The position numbers and the translations under genes were made by a program. 64,000 nt of DNA from the NCBI GenBank assembly GCA_938010045.1, contig CALLFZ010000026.1, positions 62,001-126,000 of the forward strand. Direction: 5' to 3'. This stretch comes from an uncultured bacterium (lineage in GTDB: Bacteria; Verrucomicrobiota; Kiritimatiellia; PWTM01). Of this stretch, positions 35,083 to 44,148 are shown piece by piece; position 1 is the first letter of the stretch, and the number at the start of each line of letters is the position of its first letter. Under the pieces are notes generated by a model. It made no database searches, was not told the DNA's origin, and was given only the letters and a program-made list of their open reading frames with translations.

Positions 35083-36423
35083 ATGACGGATCTGTTCGAC
35101 ACCACGGGCGAATCTGCGGGCGATGCGGCCGCCCGTCCGCTCGCCGCGCGCCTGCGACCGCAGACGCTCGACGAGATCGTGGGCCAGGACCACATTCTTG
35201 GCCCCGGGCGGCTACTGCGCCGTGCGATCGAGGCGGACCGCCTGGGCAGCGTGATCCTGTACGGGCCGCCGGGCTGTGGAAAGACCTCGCTGGCCGAAGT
35301 GATCGCGCGGATCACCCGTCGGCGGTTCGAACGCGGCAGCGGTGTGCTCTCCAACGTGCCGCAACTGCGGGAGTTGCTCGATTCGGCCCGCCATCGCGCC
35401 GCGCGCGGCGAGCGGACGATTCTCTTTCTCGACGAGATTCACCGCTTCAACAAGGCGCAGCAGGACGTTCTGCTGCCCTACGTCGAAGACGGCAGCGTTA
35501 CGCTCATCGGCGCGACGACCCACAACCCCTTTTTCTTCATCAACGGTCCGCTGGTCTCGCGCTCGCAGATCTTTGAGCTGCGCGCGCTGGCGCCGCCGGA
35601 TGTCGCGGTGCTGCTGCGCCGCGCGCTCGTGCATCCGGATGGCCTCGCCGCGATTCCGGCGGAGGTGGACGATGACGCGATCGAGCACCTCGCGCGCACT
35701 TGCGAGGGCGACGCGCGGCGCGCCCTCAACGCGCTCGAAATCGCGGTGCTCACGACGCCGCCGGGGCCCGACGGACGGGTGCGGGTAACCCGCGCGGCTG
35801 CCGAGGATTCGATCCAAACGAAAGCCGTGCTGTACGACGCGGATGAGGACGGCCACTACGACACGATCTCTGCGTTCATCAAGAGCGTGCGCGGCTCCGA
35901 TCCGCATGCGGCGGTGTACTGGCTGGCGAAGATGCTGTACGCGGGCGAGGATCCCCGCTTCATCGCGCGGCGCCTGGTGATTCTTGCCTCGGAGGACATC
36001 GGCAATGCCGACCCCCACGGCTTGGTGCTGGCCGCCGCGGCCGCGCAGGCCTGCGAGCTGGTCGGCATGCCGGAGGCAAGGATCGTGCTGGCGCAGGCCA
36101 CCACCTATCTTGCCTCGGCACCGAAGAGCAACGCCGCGTACCTCGCGATCGAGGAGGCGCTGGGGGATGTCCAGCGCGGTGTCGTACTGCCGGTGCCGAT
36201 GCACCTGCGCGACGCGCACTACCGCGGTGCCGAGCAGCTCGGCCACACGGGATACCGCTACGCGCACGACGGCCCCGGCCATGTTGTGGACCAGGACTAC
36301 ATCCCGACCGACACAGTGTATTACCGACCCACCGACCAGGGCTACGAAGCGACGATCCGACGACGTCTCGAGGCCTGGGAGGCTCGGAGGAACCGGCCAC
36401 GGACACCGCCGACACCATCGTGA
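35083..36423 (+). CDS. rarA: replication-associated recombination protein A (RarA/MgsA-like AAA+ ATPase)
   Basis: The 446-residue AAA+ protein shows PLAARLRPQTLDEIVGQDHIL, Walker A in YGPPGCGKTSLAEVIA (about residue 65), Walker B in TILFLDEIHRFNKAQQDVLLPYVEDG, sensor 1 TLIGATTHNPFFFING, and the RarA-specific C-terminal tetramerisation region (YDADEDGHYDTISAFIKSVRGSDPHAAVYWLAKML, RLVILASEDIGNADP). RarA acts at stalled replication forks. A GTG of the next gene overlaps its stop (GTGA at 36420-36423), the first link in a long chain of overlapping genes down to nadK. Confidence 0.95.
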   Translation: MTDLFDTTGESAGDAAARPLAARLRPQTLDEIVGQDHILGPGRLLRRAIEADRLGSVILYGPPGCGKTSLAEVIARITRRRFERGSGVLSNVPQLRELLDSARHRAARGERTILFLDEIHRFNKAQQDVLLPYVEDGSVTLIGATTHNPFFFINGPLVSRSQIFELRALAPPDVAVLLRRALVHPDGLAAIPAEVDDDAIEHLARTCEGDARRALNALEIAVLTTPPGPDGRVRVTRAAAEDSIQTKAVLYDADEDGHYDTISAFIKSVRGSDPHAAVYWLAKMLYAGEDPRFIARRLVILASEDIGNADPHGLVLAAAAAQACELVGMPEARIVLAQATTYLASAPKSNAAYLAIEEALGDVQRGVVLPVPMHLRDAHYRGAEQLGHTGYRYAHDGPGHVVDQDYIPTDTVYYRPTDQGYEATIRRRLEAWEARRNRPRTPPTPS

Positions 36424-37022
36424 TCCGCAAGCACACGCTGCGCGAGCGGGTGAGGCGACGCCGATCGCCCGGGCCCGAGGCGCGCCATCGAGCCGCCGCC
36501 GCGATCGCGCGCCGCCTGCGGCGGCTCGAGGTCATCCGCCGTGCGCGCGCGATCGGCGGCTTCGTTGCACTGGCGGACGAGCCGCCCGTGCTCGACGCGC
36601 TGCGGCGGCTCGAATCGGCGCGACTCTGGGCCGTGCCCGCCTGGGATCCGGCCCGACGCCGCTACCGCTTCGCGCGCTGGCCTGAGGCCGACGACCGATG
36701 GAGACGAGGGCCGGACGGCGTCCCGGAACCCGACCCACCGCGCTGGATCGCGCCCGCCCGCCTTGATGTGGTGATCGTGCCGGGCGTCGCGTTCGATCCG
36801 ACAGGCCGGCGGCTTGGCCGCGGGGGTGGTCATTACGACCGACTGCTCGCCCGATGCCGCTGCGCGGCCGTGGGGGTTGCGTGGGACTCGGCGATCGTGC
36901 CCCGCGTGCCCGTCCGTCCCCACGACCGACCCGTCGCTTGGGTGGTGACCGAGCGCCGCGTGATTCGCTGCCGCGACGTTCGCGCATCGCGGCGGCCGCC
37001 CCAGATAGGAGGGCCGCGATGA
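36420..37022 (+). CDS. 5-formyltetrahydrofolate cyclo-ligase
   Basis: The 200-residue protein starts at a GTG inside the rarA stop. The family pattern is clear at the C-terminus: LDVVIVPGVAFDPTGRRLGRGGGHYDRLLARC (the GxGxGxYD ATP-binding loop) and VGVAWDSAIVPRVPVRPHDRPVAWVVTERRVI. The start IRKHTLRERVRRRRSPGPEARHRAAAAIARRL also fits. It converts 5-formyl-THF to 5,10-methenyl-THF at the expense of ATP. It is the homologue of E. coli YgfA, whose gene lies beside the 6S RNA gene in many proteobacteria. Its stop overlaps the rny start by four bases. Confidence 0.9.
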   Translation: MIRKHTLRERVRRRRSPGPEARHRAAAAIARRLRRLEVIRRARAIGGFVALADEPPVLDALRRLESARLWAVPAWDPARRRYRFARWPEADDRWRRGPDGVPEPDPPRWIAPARLDVVIVPGVAFDPTGRRLGRGGGHYDRLLARCRCAAVGVAWDSAIVPRVPVRPHDRPVAWVVTERRVIRCRDVRASRRPPQIGGPR

Positions 37023-38587
37023 TCTGGGCGCAGTTGAGCCAGTGGCTGGCGCCGATTTTTGTCGTGCTGCTCGGCATGCTCGCCGGCTACGTGCTGCACG
37101 CCGTGTTCTTGCGCGCGCAACTGGCCCGCGAAGTCCGCGAGACCCGCGAGCGGGTCGAGGCCGCACGCCGCGAAGCCGACCTGCTGCTGCGCGATGCACA
37201 GCTTCGGGCGCGTGAAGAGATCGTGCGCGCACTCGAGGCCTTCGAGCGCGAGCACGCCGACCGCCGCCGACACCTCGCCGCGGCCGAGGAACGCCTCGCG
37301 CAGCAGCAGATCGAGATAGATCGGCGCGCCACCATGCTCGAGCAGCGCACCGGCATGCTCGATCGGCGCGAGGAGGAGCTGGATCACCGCGCGCAACAGT
37401 GCGAGGCCGAACTCCGACGCGTCGCAGAGCTGCGCGCCGAGGCCGAACGCCGGCTGGCCGAGATTGCGCGGTACTCGCGCGACGAGGCGCGCATCGCGCT
37501 GCTGATGCAGCTCGAACGCGAGCTCGAAGCCGAACGCGCCGAGGCCATCCGGCGCCACCTCGACCTTATTGCGCGGACGGTCGAACCCCGCGCGCGCGAC
37601 CTGCTCACGCAGGCGCTCGAACGCTACGCCGCCGAGCAGGTCAACCACACCACCACCGCCACGATCACCCTGCCGGACGAGGAGATGAAGGGGCGCATCA
37701 TCGGCCGCGAGGGACGCAACATCCGCTCGCTCGAAACCGAGACCGGCTGCACGTTCATCATCGACGAAGCACCGCGCACGATCGTGATCTCCACATTCGA
37801 TCCCGTACGGCGCGAAATCGCCCGCCGCATCGTCGAGGAACTGGTCGCGGACGGCCGGATTCACCCGGCCCGCATCGAGGAAGTCGCCGCGAAGGTCCGT
37901 GGCGAGGTCGCCGATCTCATTCGCAAAGCCGGCGAGGCGGCGCTGGAAGAGCTGCAGATCACCGGTGTGCACCCGGACTTGATCCCCGTGATCGGCACCC
38001 TTCAGTTCCGCACAAGCTACTCACAAAACGTACTGCGCCACTCGATCGAAATGGCACACCTGATGGGGATGCTCGCCGCCGAACTGGGTCTCGATCCAGC
38101 GATCGCGCGGCGCGTCGGGCTCTTCCACGACATTGGCAAGGCGCTGACCCACAAAGTCGAGGGTCCGCACGCGACGATCGGGGCCGACCTGCTCCGCGCG
38201 CATGGAGAGCCGCCCGAGGTGTGGGAGGCCGTCGCTGCCCATCACCACGACAGCCCCACCACCCACACATACGCCGCGCTTGCAGCCGCGGCGGACGCAA
38301 TCACCGCCGCTCGCCCCGGCGCGCGCTCGGAATCCACCGAGGCGTTCCTGCGACGCATGGCCCGCCTTGAAGAAATCGCGGGCGGTATCGCGGGAGTCCG
38401 CCAGTGCTATGCCGTCCATGCCGGCCGAGAGATCCGGGTGTTCGTGGATCCGGGCCAGGTCAGCGACGACCAAGCGTTGATTCTGGCGCGGGACGTAGCG
38501 CGGCGGCTGCGCGCCGAGGCCTCCGTGGTCGGCCAGCTCAAGGTCACCGTGATCCGTGAGACCCGCTGCGTCGAGTATGTCCACTGA
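37019..38587 (+). CDS. rny: ribonuclease Y
   Basis: The ATG at 37019 overlaps the previous stop and gives 522 residues, the normal RNase Y size. An N-terminal transmembrane helix (WLAPIFVVLLGMLAGYVLHAVFL) precedes a long coiled coil rich in Glu/Arg/Ala (about 35-200), a KH domain (MKGRIIGREGRNIRSLETETGCTFIIDEAP), an HD domain (SIEMAHLMGMLAAELGLDPAIARRVGLFHDIGKALTH, with HD motif and later HHHD) and a C-terminal domain ending VTVIRETRCVEYVH. RNase Y initiates mRNA decay at the membrane. The adjacent ymdB-type gene is the same partnership seen in Firmicutes, here in an apparently Gram-negative organism. Confidence 0.96.
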   Translation: MIWAQLSQWLAPIFVVLLGMLAGYVLHAVFLRAQLAREVRETRERVEAARREADLLLRDAQLRAREEIVRALEAFEREHADRRRHLAAAEERLAQQQIEIDRRATMLEQRTGMLDRREEELDHRAQQCEAELRRVAELRAEAERRLAEIARYSRDEARIALLMQLERELEAERAEAIRRHLDLIARTVEPRARDLLTQALERYAAEQVNHTTTATITLPDEEMKGRIIGREGRNIRSLETETGCTFIIDEAPRTIVISTFDPVRREIARRIVEELVADGRIHPARIEEVAAKVRGEVADLIRKAGEAALEELQITGVHPDLIPVIGTLQFRTSYSQNVLRHSIEMAHLMGMLAAELGLDPAIARRVGLFHDIGKALTHKVEGPHATIGADLLRAHGEPPEVWEAVAAHHHDSPTTHTYAALAAAADAITAARPGARSESTEAFLRRMARLEEIAGGIAGVRQCYAVHAGREIRVFVDPGQVSDDQALILARDVARRLRAEASVVGQLKVTVIRETRCVEYVH

Positions 38588-38608
38588 ACCCGTGTGCGGA
38601 GACGCCCC

Positions 38609-39406
38609 ATGCGCATTCTGATGATCGGCGATATCGTCGGTACACCTGGCCGCAGAGCGGTATGCGATCTGCTGCCGCGCCTGCGCGACACCTGGCGGCC
38701 CGATGCCGTCGTCGCGAACGCCGAAAACGCGGCTGGCGGCCAAGGCCTCACGCCGCCACTCGCCGACGAGCTCTTTCGCGCTGGTATTGACGCGATCACT
38801 CTTGGCGACCATGTCTTTGACCAGAAAGACCTCGAGCCATGGCTCGATCGCGAGCCCCGGCTCGTGCGGCCCGCGAACCTACCGCCGGGGTGCCCCGGCC
38901 GTGGATCAACGACCATCTCCACGGCCGCCGGCCCGCTGACCATCGTCAGCCTCCTCGGCCGCGTGTTCATGCAGCCGATCCCCGACTGCCCATTCCGCGC
39001 CGCCGACCGGCTGCTGGCCGAGTTGCCCGAACCCCACGGACCGGTGGTCGTAGATGTCCACGCCGAGGCTACCTCCGAAAAAGCTGCACTGGGTTGGCAC
39101 CTCGATGGCCGCGTGGCGCTCGTCGCCGGCACGCACACCCACGTCCAAACCGCCGACGAACGCATTCTGCCCGGCGGCACGGCCTTCATTTCGGATCTGG
39201 GCATGACCGGCCCCGCCGATTCCATTATCGGCCGCGACATTCCGTCGGTCATGGTCAAGTTCCTCACCGGCATGCCGCGCCGCTTCAAGATCGCCCGCGG
39301 ACGCGCTCGGCTGGACGGCGTGGTCGTGGACATCGCCGACGCTGGACGCGCAGAGAGCATCCGTCGAGTGCAGGAGTGGTTGGATGAGCCTGTCCAGGCC
39401 GACTGA
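38609..39406 (+). CDS. YmdB-family metallophosphoesterase
   Basis: The 265-residue protein opens with MRILMIGDIVGTPGRRAV and has the calcineurin-like metal ligands of this family: GDIVG (Asp), VVANAENAAGGQGLTP (Asn/Glu), ITLGDHVFDQKD (Asp, His), VVVDVHAEATSEK (His) and LVAGTHTHVQTADERIL (His, His), followed by YmdB-typical FISDLGMTGPADSIIG. Bacterial YmdB hydrolyses 2',3'-cyclic nucleotides. A GTG at 38594 would add five residues, but the ATG at 38609 gives the conserved start. It follows rny by 21 bases and overlaps xseA by 23. Confidence 0.93.
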   Translation: MRILMIGDIVGTPGRRAVCDLLPRLRDTWRPDAVVANAENAAGGQGLTPPLADELFRAGIDAITLGDHVFDQKDLEPWLDREPRLVRPANLPPGCPGRGSTTISTAAGPLTIVSLLGRVFMQPIPDCPFRAADRLLAELPEPHGPVVVDVHAEATSEKAALGWHLDGRVALVAGTHTHVQTADERILPGGTAFISDLGMTGPADSIIGRDIPSVMVKFLTGMPRRFKIARGRARLDGVVVDIADAGRAESIRRVQEWLDEPVQAD

Positions 39407-40721
39407 CGACGCCCTGCCCCTGCCGGCAGCGCCCGAGGGCCCGCGGATCTACCGCGTCGCAGAGCTCGCCGCCTTGATCACCGCCGCTATCGAAGGCCGG
39501 TTTCCGGACCCGGTGCTTGTCGAGGGCGAGATTTCGGGGCTGCGCCGCCAGCCCTCGGGGCACATGTACTTCTCGCTCAATGACCCGGCGGGCACCGCGA
39601 GAATTGACGCCGTGTGGTTCGCGCGCCGCCAAACCGCGATCGCCGCCCGGCTGGCCGACGGCCAGCAAGTGCGGCTCAGCGGGGAAGTCGGCACCTACGA
39701 GCCCTCCAGCCGCTACCAGATTCGGGTCCACGACGTGGCCCCCGCCGGCCGCGGCGCGCTCTGGGAGGCCTTCGAGCGGCTCAAGGCGAAGCTCGCCGCG
39801 GAAGGGCTCTTCGCGCCCGAGCGCAAGCGACCGCTGCCCCTGCTGCCGCGCACGATCGGCGTCGTCACCTCTCCCGCTGGCGCTGCGCTGCGCGACATCC
39901 TGAACGTGCTCGGCCGCCGTTTCCCGAATATGCACATCGTCATTAGCCCCTGCCGCGTTCAGGGTGAGGGTGCCGGCGCGGAAATCGCGGCCGCGCTCGA
40001 GCGCATCGGCCGTTGGCCCGGCGTGGACCTCGTCATCCTCGCGCGCGGCGGCGGCAGCATCGAGGACCTCTGGGCGTTCAACGATGAACAGGTCGTCCGC
40101 GCCGTCGCCCGCTGTCCGCGTCCAGTGATTACCGGCATCGGCCATGAGACCGATTTCACGCTCGCAGACTTCGCCGCGGATCTGCGCGCGCCGACGCCCT
40201 CGGCCGCCGCCGAACGCGCCGTCGTCCCGCGCGCGGACTTCGAGGATCGCATCGCGCAGCTCGACCGGCGTCTTCGGCGGGCTACCGCGCACGCGCTATC
40301 GGACCTTCGCGCGCGCCTGCGCGATCTTCACGGCGCCTACGCGATCGCGTTGCGCGGCCGCCTCGCCCGGCTACGTCAGCGACTCGACGATCTCCACTCG
40401 CGACTGCGCGAAACGCTCGCCGGCCGCGCCGCCCGCGCTCGCGCCGCGCTGGCCGCGTACCCGATCTCGCGCTTCGAACAGGCGCTCCGGCGCCGGCTCG
40501 AGCAGCGCCGCGAGCAGTGCCGACATCTCGACGCCAGGCGGCTTGCGCTCGATCCCGCCGCGGTCCTCCGCCGCGGCTACACGATCACCCGCCGCGCAGA
40601 CGGGCGCCTCGTCAGCGCCGATGACCTGCCCGCCGCGGGCGAGCGCCTGCGCACGCAGACCGCCGGCGCCGAGATTGACTCCGATGTCGTCCAGATCAGG
40701 ATACATAGCACACACTCATGA
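39384..40721 (+). CDS. xseA: exodeoxyribonuclease VII large subunit
   Basis: The 445-residue protein shows the N-terminal OB-fold ([56 protein letters not shown]), the catalytic core ([92 protein letters not shown]) and an Arg/Leu-rich coiled-coil region before a C-terminal segment ([17 protein letters not shown]). It is the nuclease subunit of ExoVII, which needs several copies of XseB. The start overlaps the ymdB-type gene, so translation is coupled; xseB follows 28 bases after its stop. Confidence 0.96.
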   Translation: [445 protein letters not shown]

Positions 40722-40749
40722 GAGGGCACATCCCGCCCAGGAGCCGACC

Positions 40750-41019
40750 ATGCCGACCCCAAAGCCCGTCGGAGACTTAACGTTCGAGGAGGCACTTCAA
40801 CGCCTCGAGCAAATCGTCACTCGGATGGAGTCCGGCCAAACCCGCCTGGACGAGCTGATGACGGATTTCGAAGAGGGCGCCGAGCTGGTGAAGCTGTGCC
40901 ACCGCCGCCTCGATGAGATCGAACGCCGCATCGAGATGCTCGTGCAGCGGAACGGGCAGGATGCCGCCGTGCCGTTTCCGCCGGACGGCGGCGGCGGCGA
41001 AGCGCCCGCAGCCGGCTGA
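40750..41019 (+). CDS. xseB: exodeoxyribonuclease VII small subunit
   Basis: An 89-residue helical protein. It begins MPTPKPVGDLTFEEALQRLEQIVTRMESGQ, continues with LDELMTDFEEGAELVKLCHRRLDEIERRIEMLVQRNG, both diagnostic of XseB, and ends in a Gly/Pro/Ala tail. XseB binds the coiled-coil region of XseA and is required in excess. Order xseA-xseB is canonical. The spacer of 28 bases after xseA contains an AGGAG-like site (about 40740) that fits the ATG at 40750. Confidence 0.93.
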   Translation: MPTPKPVGDLTFEEALQRLEQIVTRMESGQTRLDELMTDFEEGAELVKLCHRRLDEIERRIEMLVQRNGQDAAVPFPPDGGGGEAPAAG

Positions 41020-41071
41020 ACGCGAACGCGGTCGGCGGGGTCAAACTCAGAGTAGGGAGGGACGAAGGACG

Positions 41072-42136
41072 ATGAAACGAATGATCCATGTCGTTGTGGC
41101 GGCCATCACTGTGCTGGCCGGCGTCGCGCAGGCCGCCAGCCCTGGGCTCGCGAAGCAACTCAGCCGGGAGATCGCGGACACCGTCGCGAGGGTCATGCCC
41201 TCCGTCGTCGTCGTACGCACCGAGGCCACGCGCTACCTCCGCGCCTACGATCTGTTCTTCGGGCGGCGGCTGATGATCCCGCAGATTCTCTCCGGCCAAG
41301 GCTCGGGGATGATCATTGACCGCGCGGGGTATGTGCTGACAAGCCGCCACGTGGTCGCGGGCGCGGAGGAGATCACCGTCGTACTGAACGACCAGACCGA
41401 ACTGAAGGCGCGGATCGTCGGCACGGATCCGACAACCGATCTGGCCCTGTTGAAAGTGGACGTCTCGGACGGCCGGACATTGACGCCGATCGAGTTCGGC
41501 GACTCGGATGCGCTGCGCGTCGGCGAAATCGTGATTGCGATCGGCTCGCCCTTCAACCTGGCCGGCAGCGTCACGATGGGGGTTGTGAGTCAGAAGGGAC
41601 GGACGGTCGGAGTGCTGCCGTTCGAAGACTTCATCCAGACCGATGCGCCGATCAATCCCGGCAACAGCGGCGGACCGCTCGTGGATCTCGACGGGCGCAT
41701 GGTCGGCATCAACGCGGTGATCCAGACCAGTGGCGCCTCCCAGGGCAACATCGGCATCGGGTTCGCGGTGCCCGTGAACCTCGCGCGGCGCGTGGCCGAG
41801 TCGCTGCGCCGTACCGGCCGGTTCGAGCGGCCGTGGCTCGGGATCGCATGGGACGAGATCGAAGGGCCCGCCGAGGCGGGCCAGCCGCGCGGGATCCGCG
41901 TGGCGGCGGTCTTCCGCCACACGCCCGCCGCGCGCGCAGGTCTGCGAGCGGGCGATATCATCTTCCGCATTTCGGGCCAGCCCATCTCCAGCTCGCATGA
42001 CCTGCTGCGCGCGCTGTTGAGCAAGCCGATCGGCGCCACGCTGGAACTCGAGGTTCGGCGCGGGCGGCAAATCCTCCGGCTGCCTGTCACGACCGACCGC
42101 ATGCCCGATCAGTTGACCGATGACGACCTCGAATGA
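41072..42136 (+). CDS. HtrA/DegQ-like periplasmic serine protease with one PDZ domain
   Basis: The 354-residue protein has a signal peptide (MKRMIHVVVAAITVLAGVAQA) and a trypsin-like domain whose catalytic residues are visible: His in VLTSRHVVAG, Asp in PTTDLALLKVDV, Ser in INPGNSGGPLVDL. A single C-terminal PDZ domain follows (about 250-340: RPWLGIAWDEIE, HTPAARAGLRAGDIIFRISGQPI). Full-length DegP/DegQ have two PDZ domains, so this is the shorter DegS-like layout, though with a cleavable rather than anchoring N-terminus. It degrades misfolded envelope proteins. GGGAGGGAC precedes the start. The stop overlaps tlyA by 17 bases. Confidence 0.93.
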   Translation: MKRMIHVVVAAITVLAGVAQAASPGLAKQLSREIADTVARVMPSVVVVRTEATRYLRAYDLFFGRRLMIPQILSGQGSGMIIDRAGYVLTSRHVVAGAEEITVVLNDQTELKARIVGTDPTTDLALLKVDVSDGRTLTPIEFGDSDALRVGEIVIAIGSPFNLAGSVTMGVVSQKGRTVGVLPFEDFIQTDAPINPGNSGGPLVDLDGRMVGINAVIQTSGASQGNIGIGFAVPVNLARRVAESLRRTGRFERPWLGIAWDEIEGPAEAGQPRGIRVAAVFRHTPAARAGLRAGDIIFRISGQPISSSHDLLRALLSKPIGATLELEVRRGRQILRLPVTTDRMPDQLTDDDLE

Positions 42137-42881
42137 GGGCGGCGCGGACCGTCGGCCACGGCTCGATCTCGAGATGGCGCGTCGGGGGTTGGTGGAGAGC
42201 CGCGCGCTCGCCCAGCGTCTGATCCTCGCCGGCCGCGTGCGCGTGGATGGGCAGATTGAGCGTCGAGCCGCGCGGACCATCCGCCCCGATACGAACATCG
42301 AGCTCGTTGAACCGCCCGCGTTTGTCAGCCGCGGCGGGGAAAAGCTCGACGCCGCCTTCACGGCCTTTCCGCTCGATGTGCGCGATCGGGTGGCACTCGA
42401 CATCGGCGCCTCGACCGGCGGGTTCACCGACTGCCTGCTGCGGCGCGGCGCGCGGCGTGTGTACGCGGTAGATGTTGGCCGGGGGCAGCTTCACTGGTCG
42501 CTGCGGCGCCATCCGCAGGTGGTGGTGATGGAGGGCGTCAATGCGCGCGATCTGGCGCCGAGCGACCTGCCCGAGCGCGCCGGCTTCGCCGCCGTGGACG
42601 TCTCGTTCATCTCTCTGCGGCTCATCCTCCCGGTTCTCCCCCCGCTGCTGGAGGCCGACGCGTGGATCGTGACGCTCATCAAGCCGCAATTCGAGGCGGG
42701 CCGGCGCGAGGTCAAACGGGGCGGCGTGGTGCAGGACGAGCGCGTCCGGGCGCGCGTCGTGGACGAGATTCGTGCGTTCGGTGTAGACTCGTTGGGTCTC
42801 GAATGGGTCGGCGTGGTGCCATCGCCTCTGCGGGGGCCCGCCGGCAATGTCGAGTTTCTCGCCGCCTGGAGGCGACCGTGA
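42120..42881 (+). CDS. tlyA: TlyA-family rRNA 2'-O-methyltransferase
   Basis: The 253-residue protein has an N-terminal S4 RNA-binding domain (LDLEMARRGLVESRALAQRLILAGRVRVDGQI, then FVSRGGEKLDAAF) and a C-terminal FtsJ-like methyltransferase (VALDIGASTGGFTDCLLRRGARRVYAVDVGRGQLHWSLR, LIKPQFEAGR). It is predicted to methylate 16S and/or 23S rRNA at cytidines, as mycobacterial TlyA does. The catalytic tetrad K-D-K-E is plausible but I cannot assign all residues. Its stop overlaps the nadK start by four bases (GTGA); the tlyA-nadK pairing is common in bacteria. Confidence 0.93.
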   Translation: MTTSNEGGADRRPRLDLEMARRGLVESRALAQRLILAGRVRVDGQIERRAARTIRPDTNIELVEPPAFVSRGGEKLDAAFTAFPLDVRDRVALDIGASTGGFTDCLLRRGARRVYAVDVGRGQLHWSLRRHPQVVVMEGVNARDLAPSDLPERAGFAAVDVSFISLRLILPVLPPLLEADAWIVTLIKPQFEAGRREVKRGGVVQDERVRARVVDEIRAFGVDSLGLEWVGVVPSPLRGPAGNVEFLAAWRRP

Positions 42882-43738
42882 GGCGCATCGGGCTGACAGC
42901 GAACACCGGTAAGCCCGCCGTGGACGAGGCCATCGCCGCCGTCGTACGGTTCGCACATTCCGCCGGCTGGACGCTCGTCGCCTGCGACGACACCGCCGAG
43001 CACTCCACCTCGATCGAGCGGGTGCCGCCGGATCGGTTCGCCGACGGGCTCGACGCGATGATCGCCATGGGCGGCGATGGCACGATGCTGCAGGCCGCCC
43101 GCCGCCTCTGCGGCCGCGACGTACCCCTGATGGGCGTCAACCTCGGCAGCCTCGGGTTTCTGGCCAGCGTGCCCCTCGAGTATCTCGACGAAGCGCTGCA
43201 GCGCATGGCCGAGGGATCGTGCCATGTATCGCGTCGCGCGCAACTGGAGGCCACAGTGTTCCGCAACGGCGTGGTGGCCGGCAGCTACTGCGCGTTGAAC
43301 GACGTGGTGTTGGGCTGGGGCGACACGTCGCGGATCGTCGCACTCGAACTTTGGATGAACGATCGGCCGGTGGGCGTGTTCGCATGCGACGGCCTCATCG
43401 TCTCCACCCCCACCGGCAGTACGGGGCATTCGCTGTCGGCGGGCGGGCCGATTGTCCATCCCGAAGCGGCCGTGATGGTCGTGAACCCGATCTGCCCGCA
43501 CACGCTCAGCCACCGCCCGATGGTCGTGCCCGACAGCCACCGCATCGACGTCGTTTCGCTGCGGTCGAGCAAAGAGCTGATCCTCGCGGTGGACGGTCAG
43601 GACCACCACCGGATCGCCGAGGGCGACCGGGTTCGCATTCAGAAATCCCCCCACACGCTGCGGCTTCTGCATTTGCCGGGCGACGATTACTTCGATGTTC
43701 TACGCCGTAAGCTCCACTGGCGCGGCTCCGCCGTCTGA
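42878..43738 (+). CDS. nadK: NAD kinase
   Basis: The GTG at 42878 inside the tlyA stop opens a 286-residue protein with RIGLTANTGKPAVDEAI, the GGDGT signature (IAMGGDGTMLQAARRL), VNLGSLGFLASVP, ALNDVVLGWGD, and VSTPTGSTGHSLSAGGPIVHPE, and GKGD-like late strands (LILAVDGQDHHRIAEGDRVRI). It makes NADP from NAD with ATP. It is the last gene of the chain that began at rarA; 410 bases without genes follow. Confidence 0.96.
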   Translation: MRRIGLTANTGKPAVDEAIAAVVRFAHSAGWTLVACDDTAEHSTSIERVPPDRFADGLDAMIAMGGDGTMLQAARRLCGRDVPLMGVNLGSLGFLASVPLEYLDEALQRMAEGSCHVSRRAQLEATVFRNGVVAGSYCALNDVVLGWGDTSRIVALELWMNDRPVGVFACDGLIVSTPTGSTGHSLSAGGPIVHPEAAVMVVNPICPHTLSHRPMVVPDSHRIDVVSLRSSKELILAVDGQDHHRIAEGDRVRIQKSPHTLRLLHLPGDDYFDVLRRKLHWRGSAV

Positions 43739-44148
43739 GGCCGGCCGAGCGCCGGAACCTCAACGAGCCGGCCACTCCGGACGGCATCGCACCGGCCGCA
43801 GCTATGGCCGCCCGCGGATATCGGCCGGCGCAGTGCAGCCAGCGCCGAACGGGACAACATCATGCTGCGATCACCGAGCACGGCGAGAACAACCGCCGTG
43901 TCGCCGCCCTTGTTGAAGGCGGTCTCCCCCGCAGAGTCGGCCGAACCACCTCGTTCGCGTGCCGTGTCGCGCGATGCGCGGTACCGCCTGGGCCCGCACC
44001 CAGGGTGCCCCATCCGAGCGCGACAAACCGCCGTCAGCCTCGCCCCGTGCCATGGCCTCCGGAGTCTAGGGTGTACGGATGGTTGCCGCAGGCCTAGGAC
44101 GGGGCGATAGTGTGCGGAGCCGAAGAAGCCTCGGCCCTCGGGAAGCGA
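43739..44148. other. 410-base gap after nadK without recognisable gene
   Basis: Open frames occur on both strands, for example a minus-strand frame at 43871-44053, but none has similarity to a family I know or a convincing ribosome binding site. No tandem repeat or palindrome stands out. It should contain the promoter of the membrane protein at 44149. Confidence 0.4.
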
